Assembly: GCA_016584495.1 (NCBI GenBank)
Contig: WAID01000013.1
Span: 496,001-560,000, forward strand
Reading direction: 5' to 3'
Origin: Celoporthe dispersa
Lineage: Eukaryota; Ascomycota; Sordariomycetes; Diaporthales; Cryphonectriaceae
DNA length: 64,000 nucleotides
Positions 34,342-46,474 of this stretch are shown here, in pieces. The notes beneath the pieces are model-generated. The model saw only the letters and a list, made by a program, of their open reading frames with translations. It was not told the origin of the DNA and did not search any database. Both the position numbers and the translations under genes were made by a program. Numbering within the stretch: position 1 is the first letter of the stretch; each line of letters starts with the position of its first letter.

Positions 34342-36357
34342 TTCATGAAAGCCCCAGATTCTGCTGTCGTCGGTGATAATCAATGATGGGGGTTGAAAGA
34401 TAGAATGCAAAGTGTACAGATTTTTCTTTTGTTACATAATATAGAATACATGCGGCCAGCCGAGGGAAAACAACACACCTACAAAAAGCAAGACCAAAAG
34501 AAACAGGGACAGTTTTCTTTGACTCTCATAGTACATGAATTACAATATTTCGAGTTTTCAACAATCTAAATCCTATAGGCCATGTCTAGAAGAAACACAA
34601 TGTCGTGCATCCTCTTTCTTAACTTCTATCAATATGTCGCAGCAATTAATTGTGAATAGTATCTCAACGTTGCGGCATCACTGCCGTCAGTCTTGAGATC
34701 TATCTAACGGTGTTGCTGCTCAGCATCACTGGGCCGATGTAACCAACTGACCAGATCACATTCAATTCAAACAGCCCTGTGGAGCCCCGAAAGTGGAAAA
34801 AAGAATTGACTGGAGAACTATCGGGTGGTTATGCAAATTACGTCTGGGCAAAGGAGTCAGGAATTCGGCCAGCCCTATGGACGCGAGACATCAAGACGCC
34901 ACCAGATACTACCACGTGGGGATCTGACTTACGCACACGTGGAATTTTAACGCACACCTATGTGGGTAAGGCTGGTGTGAGTGGGTGAGAGTGAGCTCTG
35001 TGGCCAAGTGGCAGATGACAGTCAAGAGCGCAGTCTTGCACAGCAGCATCTTACGGCATCGTAGACAATTTGTCATTGCTGTTGTCCTGGGCAAAACCTC
35101 TACGTGTAAGATTTGGCTCTGCAACTCATGCTATGCCTCATGTACATCTGTATAGAGAAATAGAACAAAGTAATTAATTACTTGGTTTCGTCGTATTCAT
35201 TTCTCACTCCTGCAGGACCACCTCTGCAGTGATCCACGATGTGCTTTATTTGTAATTATGTAATACCCTCCATTTCGGGGAGAAGAACCCGCTTCATTTT
35301 TTTTTTTTTGGAATATATCAAATAAATTTATTGAAAGGGATAGGTTAGAGGGAAAATCTCGTGTCAACGTTGCAGGCCAGGAATTACGGCCAGGACCGGC
35401 CTAGGTATTACAAGTACCTATACAAACCAAGGGCCCGTCGTCAAGAGTAAGACTCAGGGGGTCTCTATCCGCCGCAAGTGATCATAACACCAAACTGGAC
35501 TAGTTTGCAATTGTACACCCTGCCGACTAGGCAGGCTTATACTCCTTCTTACTTCCAAGATGCAGGCTCGCGGTCTGGAGGGGCCATCAGCTCAACAGCC
35601 TACAATCCTTCGGATCCTGCCGCCCAACCTTGTTGCTGTCTGCGGGTCATGCATGTGTGAGGCTACCCCGCTGCTGTTATTCAACAAGCTTCTAGGCTTC
35701 TAAGCTGACCACCTCCTAATGACAATTACCATTTTGCTAGCATGCACACTACTCGCTCATATCCAATAATTACCGTATCCTGTGACAGCCGCGTAACTCG
35801 GGCCCGACGTTAGGAGAAGGTTTGCTCGGACATAATTGCCCAAACAAGAGGCCCTCGTCTGCACAGCTGGCAAGGATGAGGCTGATGAAAATGGAATGTT
35901 CAATCCCCCTTCCACTTTTGTGAGTTTGTTGTAAGGGAAGACGGCATCTCCGGTTGAGGCCTCAACTATCGCGCGTGCTTCAGCCTCCAGCTAGGGCAGG
36001 ATTGTATACTGGGCTCTTTGGGGGCTGACATGGAGCCAGCCGACGACACCATCTCCTTTGGAGGGGCGAGGAACGCCTTTCACTCACATTCTCTCTCTCT
36101 CTCCCTCTCTCTTTCATACTGAGCCCCCAAGCTGATGTGGTGAGGATCGGGTTGTGACAAGGAGGAGGGTGTCCAGTGCCTGAGGATGGCTCAACCGAGA
36201 GTCCTAGACAGACATATAATAAATGACAGACCTTTCAGCACGAAGTTCAACATGATTGGAAATCCATCTCATCAAGCACCCATTCGTTCTTCTCCCGCTG
36301 GATTAGAAATTTTGAAAACATTTTACCAGCACAAAAAATCCTGTTTGCATGCTCTCC
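34342..36357. other. intergenic region, 2 kb
   Basis: No gene is seen between the isocyanide synthase and the laccase. A T15 run is present near 35298, a TTTGCTCG string at 35821-35828, a CT repeat at 36089-36114 and a TATA-like ATATAATAAA near 36213, about 140 nt before the laccase ATG. Confidence 0.55.
36089..36114. repeat. CT-rich microsatellite upstream of the laccase
   Basis: An imperfect (CT)n tract lies about 245 nt upstream of the laccase ATG. Pyrimidine tracts of this kind are common near fungal transcription starts. Confidence 0.7.
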
Positions 36358-38382
36358 ATGGCTGAGAAGAGATTTACGACCGCTGTTGCGGTCTTCCTGG
36401 CCAGCACGGTTGGGCTTGTACACGCCCGCATGAGCCAAGATGCAACCAATGGGTTAGTTGTCGATCTGTCTCAGTGTCCTGCGAGATCTGTGTACCAAAG
36501 TTACTGACCCGGTCTCCATAAGCAACTGCACGTGGGGAAGTCTAGACGCACCTGTGTTCCCGGATTACCTTTCGACCAATGTAAGTCATACTTGTTTACC
36601 TCATTATTCATTAATTATTTCTGGCCATTGTCATTTTGAACTAACACATTACAAACCACAAGTCGTCTCTGCCTGGCGGCCATCCTCCTTGGGGACTTCG
36701 GTCCAACCTGAGCAACGCCCCGACTACTTCAGACATCCCAGTGACGGGCGTGACGCGGTACTACGACTTTGACATCCGGCGAGCCATCCTTGCCCCTGAC
36801 GGGTACGAGAAGAGCGGCATCTTCGCCAACGGGCAGTTTCCCGGCCCAGCCATCGAGGCCAACTGGGGCGACTGGATCGAGGTCCGGGTGCACAACAACA
36901 TCGGGGACGAGTTTGGCGGCGAGGAGGAGGGTACCGCCATCCACTTCCACGGCATCAGCCAGAAGGGGACGCCCTGGTACGACGGTGTGCCGGGCGTGAC
37001 CCAGTGTCCCATCGCGCCGAACTCGTCCTTCACCTACAAGTTCCGTGCCGACGTGTACGGCACCTCCTGGTGGCACTCACACTTCTCGGCCCAGTACACC
37101 GCAGGCGTGTTTGGGCCCCTGATCATCTACGGGCCCAAGCATGTCGGGTACGACGTCGACCTGGGCCCCGTCATGGTGGGCGACTATTACCACAGCGAGT
37201 ACCACGACGTCGTCGCCGCTGCCGCCAGCAACACGACCGACTTCAACATCTACGTTCCCTGGTCTGACAACAGCCTGATAAACGGCAAGAACAACTACAA
37301 CTGCTCCTCCAACACGTCGGCACCCGCAGCCCCCCTGCAGCGACGAGGCTGGCCTCGCACAGTTCCAGTTCCAGCCGGGGAAAACCCACAGGCTCCGGCT
37401 GATGAACATTGGCGCCGCCGCCCTGGTGCATTTCAGCATCGACGGGCACAAGATGCAGGTCATAGCCAACGACTTTGAGCCCCTCGTGCCGTACGAGGCC
37501 GACTTTATCACCCTGGGTGTGGCTCAGCGGACCGACATCCTGGTGACGGCGGACGCTGATCCGGACCAGACCTACTGGATGCGCTCGACCATCACGCTGA
37601 ACTGCTCCGTGACGCACAACGCTGAGGGCCTTGCCGTCATCGGCTACGCAGGTCATCAGCAGGCCAACAGCTCATCCTCCCCCGCCCAGGAACTGCCGAC
37701 CCCCCAGAGCAACATGACAGCCGCCGCCGCCGCCGCAGACGAGAAGACGTTCCTGTGCATGAATGACGACCTCTCCAGGACGGTGCCCTTCTTCCCACAG
37801 TCTGTCGATCCCAACCCGGGCGCGGTCGAGACCATCACCGTCAACCTCTTCACCAACACGACTGGGAACCACATCTGGATCATGAACAACAAGACACAGT
37901 ACACAGACTACAACGCACCAGCCATGCTGCAGGCGGCACAGGGCAACTACAGCTTCCCTGCGCCCGACGCCAACGTGTACAACTTTGGCACCAACAAGAC
38001 GGTGCGCATCGTGCTCAACACCGTCTACCAGAGCGCGCACCCGATGCACCTACACGGGCAGTCGTTCCAGGTGCTGGCCGAGGGGCCCGGCGCATGGGAC
38101 GGCAACACGTCAGCCATCCTGGCCAACCCGCTGCGCCGCGACACGCACATGCAGCGCCGTTACGGTCACCTGGTGATTCAGTTCGAGGCCAACAACCCGG
38201 GCGTGTGGTCGTACCACTGCCACATCGCCTGGCACGCGTCCATGGGGCTCAACATGATCATCCTGGAGCAGCCGGAGCTGTTGCCCTCGAGACAGGTCTC
38301 GGCTGTCATGGAGGAGACGTGTGCGGGTTGGGATGCGTGGACGAGCGCCAATGTGGTGGATCAGATTGATGCTGGGATCTAG
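36358..38382 (+). CDS. secreted ascomycete laccase (multicopper oxidase), frame broken once
   Basis: Exons are 36358..36452, 36523..36580 and 36663..38382, about 624 residues. A signal peptide (AVAVFLASTVGLVHA) is followed by NCTWGSLDAPVFPDYL. All four copper motifs are visible: HFHGISQKG (L1, near residue 145), WWHSHFSAQY (L2), HPMHLHGQSFQVL (L3) and HCHIAWHASMGLNMI (L4). They supply the type 1, 2 and 3 copper ligands, so a complete oxidase is encoded. L1 is HFHG rather than HWHG, as in several ascomycete pigment-type oxidases. The frame changes in the C6 run 37330-37335. With one C fewer, the stretch ending SAPAAP continues CSDEAGLAQFQFQPGKTHR. Many N-glycosylation sites are present. Likely reactions are oxidation of phenols, pigment precursors or a metabolite. 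Proximity to the isocyanide synthase makes a shared pathway possible, not shown. Confidence 0.9.
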
Positions 38383-39150
38383 TGTAGCAATTTTCATTGT
38401 AGATAATTTGTTGTTGTTTTTTTTTCCCTGTCTTGTTTTGTATATTAATTTGTAAATTCACCTGTTGTGACAAATAGTATAATTTCAAGTATTGTATTCT
38501 GTGCGATATTATTATAGCCTCATGCAGCATTTGTCGCTTAAGGCAATAATTTTCATCTCAAGTAATATACACAGCTGCATCAGTACATTGAAGAAAAGAA
38601 GACAAGAAAAAAAAGACCTTGCACAAGTACCTTACTACTATTTGAGTTCCTGACTTACCGCCATTCTCTTAACGTGCTGATGGATGTTAGCCTATGCTTA
38701 TGGCCCTATGCATACTCTGAGACGGCCCATGCATGTCATCTCTGCAAGACCCTTTCTAGGCTTATGCCGGGAGAAGGAAGGGGAATGCAGGTCATACTTT
38801 ACTGTACTTGGTAGGCATGCATGAAATTCAGCTGAACAGATCACCGCCTATGATTTGTGTACATCTCTGGTATAATACATGGTTCGGCCCTGCTGAGTAG
38901 AAGTAGGGCCCTGCAGCAACGCCCCCAAGGTCTCGACTTGGTGGCACAGCATACGCCAACAATTTGTCATTCTCATCCTGGCTCGCCCGGGGCATTTATT
39001 TACATATAATCATAACTCCCCTTCAATCTCTATTTTCCAAGTCCTTTATTTCTCGACAGCAGATAGAGGCTTGACACTTGTCCCTAGCAGATCAGCACCA
39101 ACACACACATACACACACACACACTTGATTACACCTTGAGAATCGACAAA
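38383..39150. other. intergenic region, 768 nt
   Basis: This is the laccase 3' flank and the promoter of the quinone oxidoreductase gene, including a CA-rich stretch at 39102-39124 just before its ATG. No gene is seen. Confidence 0.6.
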
Positions 39151-40597
39151 ATGACGGTCGCTAAGCCCAGTGTCATGCGAGCTGTAGGTGCCAGCCTTAC
39201 CATTTCCATCTCCCATTATCTATGTTTTCCCTCTGTGTATGTTTGACTTACATCCACTAACCCAAATATCGCGCTTGTTCCCACCCCTTCAGGTCGGCGT
39301 CAAGAATGGATCCGGACCTGCCTCGGCCCTCTTCATCAACGACGCAACCCCAGTCCCAGATGTCAAAGCCGGGGAGTGTCTGGTCAAGGTCAAGGCCTTC
39401 GGCATCAACCGCGGCGACATCCTCCAGAGAGAAGGCAAGTACCCTGGGATCTCTCACCTGAGCAAGATCATGGGGCTCGAGTTCAGCGGCGTCATCGCTT
39501 GGATCAACGAGGACGAGGAGGGCAGCAACAGTGAAGCCCCTGGAGGAGAGGAAGATTGGAAGGTCGGCGACGAGGTGCTTGGTCTGCTCTACGGGGGCGG
39601 ATATGGTATGTTTTCTACTTTCTATTGTTCATACCGTTGGTGGGAGCAAGTCTTGGGGTCTTGAGGCTTGCTAGGAAGAGCACCACTTCCCGTGATGATA
39701 TAGCTACTGACACAAACCCCTCAGCGGAATATGTCAACGTCAACAAGAGAATGCTGATCAGGAAGCCCAAGGAGCTGTCCTTTGAGCAGGCCGGCGGACT
39801 CTGCGAGGTATGTTGTATAAGCACCAGGCAGTCATCCATCCTAATATCTCTTCGCCATATTTAATCACCTTGCTAACATTCACATACTTCCCCACAACTA
39901 CCAGACCTGGTTTACCGCGCTGCAGGCCCTCCACTTCGTCGGAGGCTACACGCCAGGCCTCACGCGCTCCATCCTCTGGCACGCAGGTGCGTCCGCCGTC
40001 TCAGTGGCAGGCATCCAGCTCACGCGCGACGCCCACCTGGCCACCAACAACAAGCTCCCCAAGTCCAGTGCCACCGCCACGGCGCCCAAGGTCTTCGCCA
40101 CGGCGCGCAAGCAGGACAAGTGCGACTTCGTGGTGAGCGAGCTGGGCGCCACGGGGGCCGTGGACCTGTCCCAGCACCCGGACAAGCGCAGCTGGGCGGC
40201 CAAGGTGCGCGAGCTCAACGGCGGGCGCGGCGTCGACCTCGTCATCGACTTCCTGGGCGGGCCTTACCTCGAGGCCAACCTGGACGTGCTGGAAACCGAC
40301 GGGCGCATCGTGCAGCTGGGATGGCTGGACGGGCCTGTCGCTCCCGCGGGCGTCAACATTGCTGCGATCCTGGCCAAGCGTGTGGGTGTGCAGGGCAGCC
40401 AGCTCCGGTCGCGCACCCTGGAGTACCAGGCCAGGCTGCGCGACTTCTTTGTGGAGCAGGTGCTTCCTGGGCTGGTGGATGGGCGTTTCAGGCACGTTGT
40501 CGAGCGGGCGGTGCCCTGGGAGCGGGTGCAGGAGGCGCATGAGCTGCTGGAGAGCAACTCGACCAAGGGCAAGGTCGTATGTGTCATTGACCATTAA
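39151..40597 (+). CDS. zeta-crystallin/PIG3-type NAD(P)H quinone oxidoreductase
   Basis: Exons 39151..39183, 39293..39605, 39725..39807 and 39905..40597 sum to 1122 nt (373 residues) with the frame intact. The MDR-superfamily pattern is clear: an N-terminal GroES-like domain with VKVKAFGINRGDILQREGKYP and LGLEFSG-type sequence (MGLEFSGVI), the hinge ELSFEQAGGLCETWFTALQAL, and a Rossmann region ILWHAGASAVSVAGIQL that binds NADPH. GRGVDLVIDFLGGPYLEANL and LQWLDGP-like segments follow. It lacks zinc ligands, as in the zeta-crystallin/TP53I3 branch. It has an insertion around residues 75-90 (EDEEGSNSEAPGGEED) and another around KSSATATAPK. The predicted role is one- or two-electron reduction of quinones or enones in the cytosol. 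It follows the laccase in the same direction, so a quinone-handling partnership is plausible but inferred. Confidence 0.88.
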
Positions 40598-41492
40598 TTG
40601 ATGGGGGATGGACCGCTGGGGAGGGGAAAACATAAGTCTTGCAAATAGAATAAAACTCTATATTGTTATTTATTTTCTTATTCTATTACTACATATAAAA
40701 CAGTCATTTGTTTCACATTTGCTTTTCCTCTGCACGTTGTCAACCAAATTCATTGCCAGGTACATTCAAGATCTGATATAAGCCTCTGGGCAAGGAAATG
40801 CGTAGATTTGTTTTCAAGGGAGAAACACCTGTAACTACTTATTTACCCTGTAACAGCACCCCTTTCATGTTTTCATCCATTATAGTACCACCACCGTAGT
40901 CCATTGGTGGACTTGGCCCAAGTACAACGCGGATCCAGTGGTTCCATTGTCTCGCATTAAACGGCCGAGAAGAGAAGCAAGACTGCAAATCCCAGTTGGT
41001 GATCTGCACATAGTCGAAGCATGCTGTTGCTGGGCGGAACTTGGAGAAAGGTTAAACGACCTGCCTTTTCAAGACTGTTAGCGGGGTAAATTAGGATAAT
41101 TAACACAAGAACGGCCGTATTTCGCTGTACGTGCCCAGTTGATACGACCCCAAATGCTCTGGTTGATTTAGCTAATAGATGTACTTTGATTACATTGTGA
41201 TTCTGCATTTCCCTGCAGGCGGACTGCATGCAGTACCGTATCACCAGAGAGGAGATTGTCGTCACAAGCCAGTGTGATGTCAGTCTGCTTTCATCCCACC
41301 CTTTTCCTGTGATCAGAGAATAATTTAAGAACCTTGTCGACCTACTAGATCTGATTATTTATGATACTTTAAGCACCAGGACAGGAAGCCATCTTCGCAG
41401 AGAGCATAATCTCAGGACGCATCCCAACCTCCTTCTTCATCCCTTATTACCTGACCTATATCATCACCAATGCAGACTCTCCCGCCTGCACG
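40598..41492. other. intergenic region, 895 nt
   Basis: This is the oxidoreductase 3' flank followed by the promoter of the GH92 gene. No gene is seen. Confidence 0.6.
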
Positions 41493-43953
41493 ATGAATCC
41501 GTCTCGCCACACCGCCCTCTCCGCATTCACCCCCCTCATCCTCCTGGGAGCCTTCCACTTCTCGACCGGCGCAGCACAAAACACAACAAACACCACCACC
41601 AGCTCCTCCTCCTCCTTCAACCCCCCTGGCCTACGTCGACCCCTTGATCGGCTCCACCAATGGCGGCAATGTCTTCGCGGGAGCCTCCCTCCCCTACGGC
41701 CTCGCCAAGGCTGTCGCAGACGTCAACGGCGAGAACACGGGCGGCTTCGCGACCGACGGCAGCAACGTGACGGGCTTCAGCTCGGTGCACGACTCCGGCA
41801 CGGGCGGCAACCCGAGCCTGGGGAATTTCCCCCTGTTCCCACAGGTGTGTCCCGACGACGCCGACGTGGACAGCTGCCGGTTCCGCATCGGCGACAGGGC
41901 GGTGCCGTACGTGGACGATAGCGTGGTGGCCCGTCCTGGGTACTTTTCCGTGCAGCTGTCGTCGGGCGTCTCGGCGGAGATGACGGTGGCGGAGAAGACG
42001 GCCCTGTACAGGTTCACGTTTCCTTCTCCTGCAGCCGGCGGGAACGCCTCGCACCCGCTCGTGCTGCTGGACCTCACGGACCTCTGGCAGAGCAGACAGA
42101 ACGCGTCCATCAGCGTCGATGCGGACACGGGCCGGATGACGGGCAACGGCACTTTTCTGCCGAGCTTCGGGGCGGGCTACTACCAGGTGTTCTTCTGCGT
42201 CGACTTCTTTGGTGCTGGCATCTACGAGACGGGCGTCTGGGTGAACAACCGCGCCGGCACGGAGCCCAAGGAGCTGTTCGTCACCAGGGGCTTCAACCTG
42301 TTCTATCTCGAGGCCGGGGGCTTTGTGAGGTTCTCGTCGCCCACGGAGAACGAAGTCCTGGCGAGGGTGGGCATGAGCTTCATCAGCTCCGACCAGGCCT
42401 GCACCAATGCCGCGCAGGACATCCCCAACCCGGAGAGGAACTTCGACACGCTCGTGGGGGGAGCAGAGGATGCCTGGCTGGACAAGCTGAGCCCCGTGGC
42501 CGTCACACCCGGAGGAGCAGACGACAGCCTCCAGACGACCTTCTGGAGCGGCATCTACCGCGCCATGATGTCTCCTCAGAACTACACGGGCGAGAATCCC
42601 AAGTGGGACAGCGGCATCCCTTATTTTGACTCGTACTACTGCATCTGGGACTCGTTCCGGGTACAACACCCCTTGCTCACCATCCTCGACCCAGACGCCC
42701 AGACGCAGATGGTCAACGCCCTGCTCGACATCTACCAGCACGAGGGCTGGCTCCCGGACTGCCACATGTCCCTCTGCGACGGCTGGACCCAGGGGGGGAG
42801 CAACGCAGACAACGTGCTCGTGGACGCCTACGTGAAGAACCTGTCGTCCACCACAAGCGGCAGCATCGACTGGAACCTGGCGCTCGAGGCCATCGTCAAC
42901 GACGCCGAGAACGAGCCCCTCGAGTGGTCCATCCACGGGCGCGGCGGGCTCACCAGCTGGAAGAACCTCGACTACATCCCCTACCTCGACTACGACCCCG
43001 TCGGCTTCGGCACCAACTCGCGCAGCATCTCGCGCACGCTCGAGTACGCCTACAACGACTTCAACCTCGCGGTGCTGGCACAGGGCCTAGGCAGGTCAGA
43101 CTTGTACGGAAAGTACCTCGCCCGCAGCGCCAACTGGCAGAACCTGTGGAGGGCAGACCAGACATCCTTCATCAACGGCACCGACACGGGCTTCACGGGT
43201 TTCTTCCAGCCCAAGTACCTCAACGGCACTTGGGGTTACCAGGACCCCATCGCCTGCTCCAACCTCGCCTCCTTCTGCTCGCTGACCACCAACCCGTCCG
43301 AGACCTTCGAGGCGAGCATCTGGCAGTACCAGTTCCTCGTGCCCCAGGACGTGGCGGGTATCATCTCGCTGATGGGCGGCGACGAGGCCTTCGTCTCTAG
43401 GCTAGACTTCTTCCACACCTCTGGCCTGGCGGATATCTCCAACGAGCCCGTCTTCCTGACCGTGTATCTGTACCACTACGCAGGACGGCCAGGCCTGTCC
43501 GCGGCCAGGATCCACACGTACATCCCGGCTTCTTTCAACGCCACGGACTCGGGACTCCCCGGCAACGACGACAGCGGTGCCATGGGCTCGTTCCTCTTCT
43601 TCAGCATGATTGGTCTCTTTCCCGTGGCCGGGCAGAACGTCTACCTCATCTCGGCGCCCTTCTTTGAGAGCGTGAACATCACGAACCCGGTGACGGGCAG
43701 GACGGCCACAACGAGCGTCGTGGCGGGCTGGGATGATGCGGCGTACCAGAGCATCTACATACAGAACGTCACTGTCAACGGACAGCCCTGGACCAAGAGC
43801 TGGATCGGGCACGAGTTCTTCACCGAGGGCTGGACGATGGAGCTGGTGCTGGGGACGACCGAGTCTGCGTCCTGGGGCACAGCTGAGGCAGACCGCCCGC
43901 CGAGCTATCCTGCTTCTTCTTCGTCTTCGATGGAGAGGTTTATGGGCCTGTAG
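41493..43953 (+). CDS. secreted GH92 alpha-mannosidase, frame broken once
   Basis: This is an intronless gene of about 819 residues. The ATG at 41493 opens a signal peptide (FTPLILLGAFHFSTGAAQ) and an Asn/Thr/Ser-rich linker. The frame changes in the C6 run 41621-41626. With one C fewer, SSSFNP continues as LAYVDPLIGSTNGGNVFAGAS, the standard start of GH92. Family motifs follow: GFSSVHDSGTGG, FWSGIYRAMMSPQN, YYCIWDSFRVQHPLLT and CDGWTQGGSNADNVLVDAYVKN, with a GLPGNDDSGAMGSFLFFSMIGLFP motif near the C-terminus that carries catalytic-site acids. GH92 enzymes are calcium-dependent exo-alpha-mannosidases acting on N-glycans or mannoproteins. The enzyme is predicted to be extracellular. With the GH76 and GH30 genes it adds to a wall- and glycan-directed set in the window, but these genes are not clustered. 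Confidence 0.9.
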
Positions 43954-44501
43954 TGTGATGAATGATGGGATACTGGTGTTATTGCCAGGATATGCTGAGG
44001 CCCCCAAGACAGTGAGCATTTATCTGCTCAGAGTCCACGCTCCAACATGCCAATGCTATTCTCAGTCACACCACACGCGCGCACACACAAGACAAACCAG
44101 ATAATATGCAAAAGGTGAAGCTTAGATTCAATGCTCCGGCCCCGTCACCCATCCTCGTGTGCATGCTTAGCCCTCCGTTCCCCGGCCGAGGTCCTCCTTT
44201 CGTGGTATCAAGACATTCCCCAGCTCGTTGGAGAAAGAAATGAAAGAGAGAAAAAAATGAACGAAACCCCTTATGTACAAAAGAATGAGGCCCCAAAACA
44301 TGTTAATGTGAGATGAAATGTTGAGAAGGAAAAGGAAGAAAAGAAAGAAGAAATAGCCTCAAGAGAGGAAATCGTTGAACAAATACCCTTGAGCCCTTCT
44401 CCCTTCCATAAACACGCCGTACAGTCCATGCTTGATATGCTCACTTGTTTCTCATTTCTTTTTTTTTTTCCTTGCTTTGTCTTGTTCGTGTTCTCTTCTT
44501 T
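43954..44501. other. convergent 3' region between GH92 and MARVEL-like genes
   Basis: This is a short region between converging 3' ends, with GA-rich and T-rich tracts. No gene is seen. Confidence 0.6.
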
Positions 44502-46084
44502 TCATTGGAATGACCCATCATCCTTCATATCCTGCGCCCTCGTCTCCCCCTTGACATACTCGCTCAGCCGTATCTCATTACTCTCCGACCCATGCCCGTC
44601 CATGGTGCGCTCGTTTCCGGGCGAGTAAGGCGGCAGCTGGTGGTTGTTGTTGTTGTGGTTGCTGCTGTCGGTGGGGAAGTGGCCGCTGTACCGCGAGCCG
44701 TCGGACACCATGGCCAGGTTGGCGGCGTGTTCCTCCTCGCTGGGCTCGTCGAGGAGGTCGGCGTGGTCGATGGGTATTATGGAGGAGGGGGATGGCAGCT
44801 GCTCGAGGGTGGATGGGCTGGCGGGGGGGCTTGTCTGGGGTGATACTGTCAGGATCTGCTGGAGGTGGTGGTGTGGTAAGGCCCTGGAGGACGATGAGGC
44901 CGCCGCTGCCTCGGGGATCGATGGGAGGCCGGCGCCCATGAACCTGCTGGACGATATGGAAGAGGGAGAAGAGGGCATGGGCGCAGCGGCGGATGACGAG
45001 GCCGACGAAGACGATGATGCCACGGGTGATCGGCCAAGGGACGCCAGAATGGACGCTTCAATCGCCGCCTCCTCGTCGCGGGTGAACTTGGGCACAGGTG
45101 CTGCTGGCGGCAGAATGTTTGGAGATGACAGCATGTTCAGCGGCGACACGACGGCGGGCGAGTGTGCCTGCGACCTGTTGAACTCCTGCTCCTGGACCTT
45201 GAGCTCCAGCTTGAGGATCTCCTCCCTCTCGTCCAGGAGATACTGGATCTCGCTGTTTCGGGTGTAGTTGTTCTCACAGATGCGGATGACGGAGAGTATT
45301 ATCGTGATTATGAATGTAAGTCTGGAAGGCGTGTCACCCGTGTTAGTTGTTTGCCGACATAGGGTAAAAGAACATGAGAGAAGAGAGCAAAAAGTAATCC
45401 CGAGGACTACGTACATCGTGAGGACCGTGCAAAGAAGAATCCACGCTCCATGCTGCAATACTTATCCAGCTCGCCTCGGTGGCCATCCTGTTCGTTGCTA
45501 AAGCGGATCGTGCTGTAGCCGCGGGTGGGAAGATCTGGCTTGTCTCCCTTGAGCCCTGGAAGCACAGCAGAACAATAAAATGTTAGACTGATTATTTTAT
45601 TCCCCGTAACTTGCGGCTCAGGCGGGTGTCATTCATACAGATTGTGGTTGTGAGGCCTGAGCAGTTCGAAGGCAGGCCGGTGAAGGACAACAGGGACAGG
45701 ATGGTGATGTCGACAAAGCAAAACACCACATCCAGACATATCGTGCAGACCAGGAAGGCTGTCCTCCTGGATCGCTGACGGGTGTGTATTATGAACAGCG
45801 AAAGTGTCGCGTATACAAACACGGCGGCAGCCTGTGACATGTAAGAGTTAAAAACACAGAAGCTATTGCGGGAGGGGAAACTGCGAGAGAGGGCAGATGG
45901 TGCCCTTTGGGTGCTGGGGTAATTGACGTACCAGTATCTCCACCACGAGTATGACCGCTGAAGGTCCCAGCTTGTTGGCATAGAGGTAGTAGGTGAGCCA
46001 GCCGTTCATGGCCCCCGGGATGAAAGCCGCCAGGAGCTGGAATGCCCGCAACAGCACGAGGCATGTCGAGAGCCTTCGGCCCAT
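44502..46084 (-). CDS. four-helix MARVEL-like membrane protein A, frame broken once
   Basis: Exons are 46084..45932, 45831..45639, 45555..45415 and 45321..44502, with introns of 76-100 nt in phases 0, 1 and 2. Four membrane helices are predicted: around LLRAFQLLAAFIPGAMNGWL, AVILVVEILAAAVFVYATL, LVCTICLDVVFCFVDITILS and WILLCTVLTILTFIITIILS. Helices 3 and 4 are separated by a large loop containing GLPSNCSGLT and RGYSTIRF...GELDKYC. The C-terminal 240 residues are a low-complexity Ser/Pro/Asn tail after a short coiled-coil-like stretch (LLDEREEILKLELKVQEQE). The order fits a MARVEL-type tetraspan, but that is inference. One base seems missing in exon 3 near 45453-45458 (TGCAGC on the coding strand): adding it makes the exon 142 nt, exactly the length of the matching exon in the paralogue. 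The paralogue lies head-to-head at 48825-50424. Confidence 0.75.
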
Positions 46085-46441
46085 CTTCAAAGACAGGCGG
46101 TCTTGCCGGGGATCATGGGAATTCGGGTGCCCCTTTCTCTCTTCCCAACACAACAACCGAGGCCGGACGGACAGCAGCAGCAAGGCCCAGGACGACAGAG
46201 GGACGGACGGGAGAAGAAAACAAAAGAGAAGGGGGGAGGGGGAGGAAAAAGGAAAGGAGAGGAGGGCGAAGTAGGTGAGCTGAGGAGAGGGTGGCCGGGT
46301 TGTTTTTACTTTAGATGGACATATAGGGCAGAAGCGTGGTGTCACCTCGCAGCTGGATGTACCCAGCTGGAGGGAGGGCGTGGGGTGGTGTGGGTTGAGG
46401 GAAATCCGAAGGCTGCATGTATATCTGCCGTGCTAGCGTGG

Positions 46442-46474
46442 AGCAGCAGTAGCAGCAGTAGCAGCAGCAGCAGG
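46442..46474. repeat. AGC trinucleotide microsatellite
   Basis: An imperfect AGC repeat interrupted by AGT units lies about 360 nt upstream of the minus-strand MARVEL-like gene. Confidence 0.8.

Noticed and set aside
41617..42936. 439-codon open frame on the minus strand
   Set aside because: It is antisense to GH92 and low in complexity (Val, Asp, Gly-rich), with no domain. It mirrors the codon bias of the plus-strand gene.
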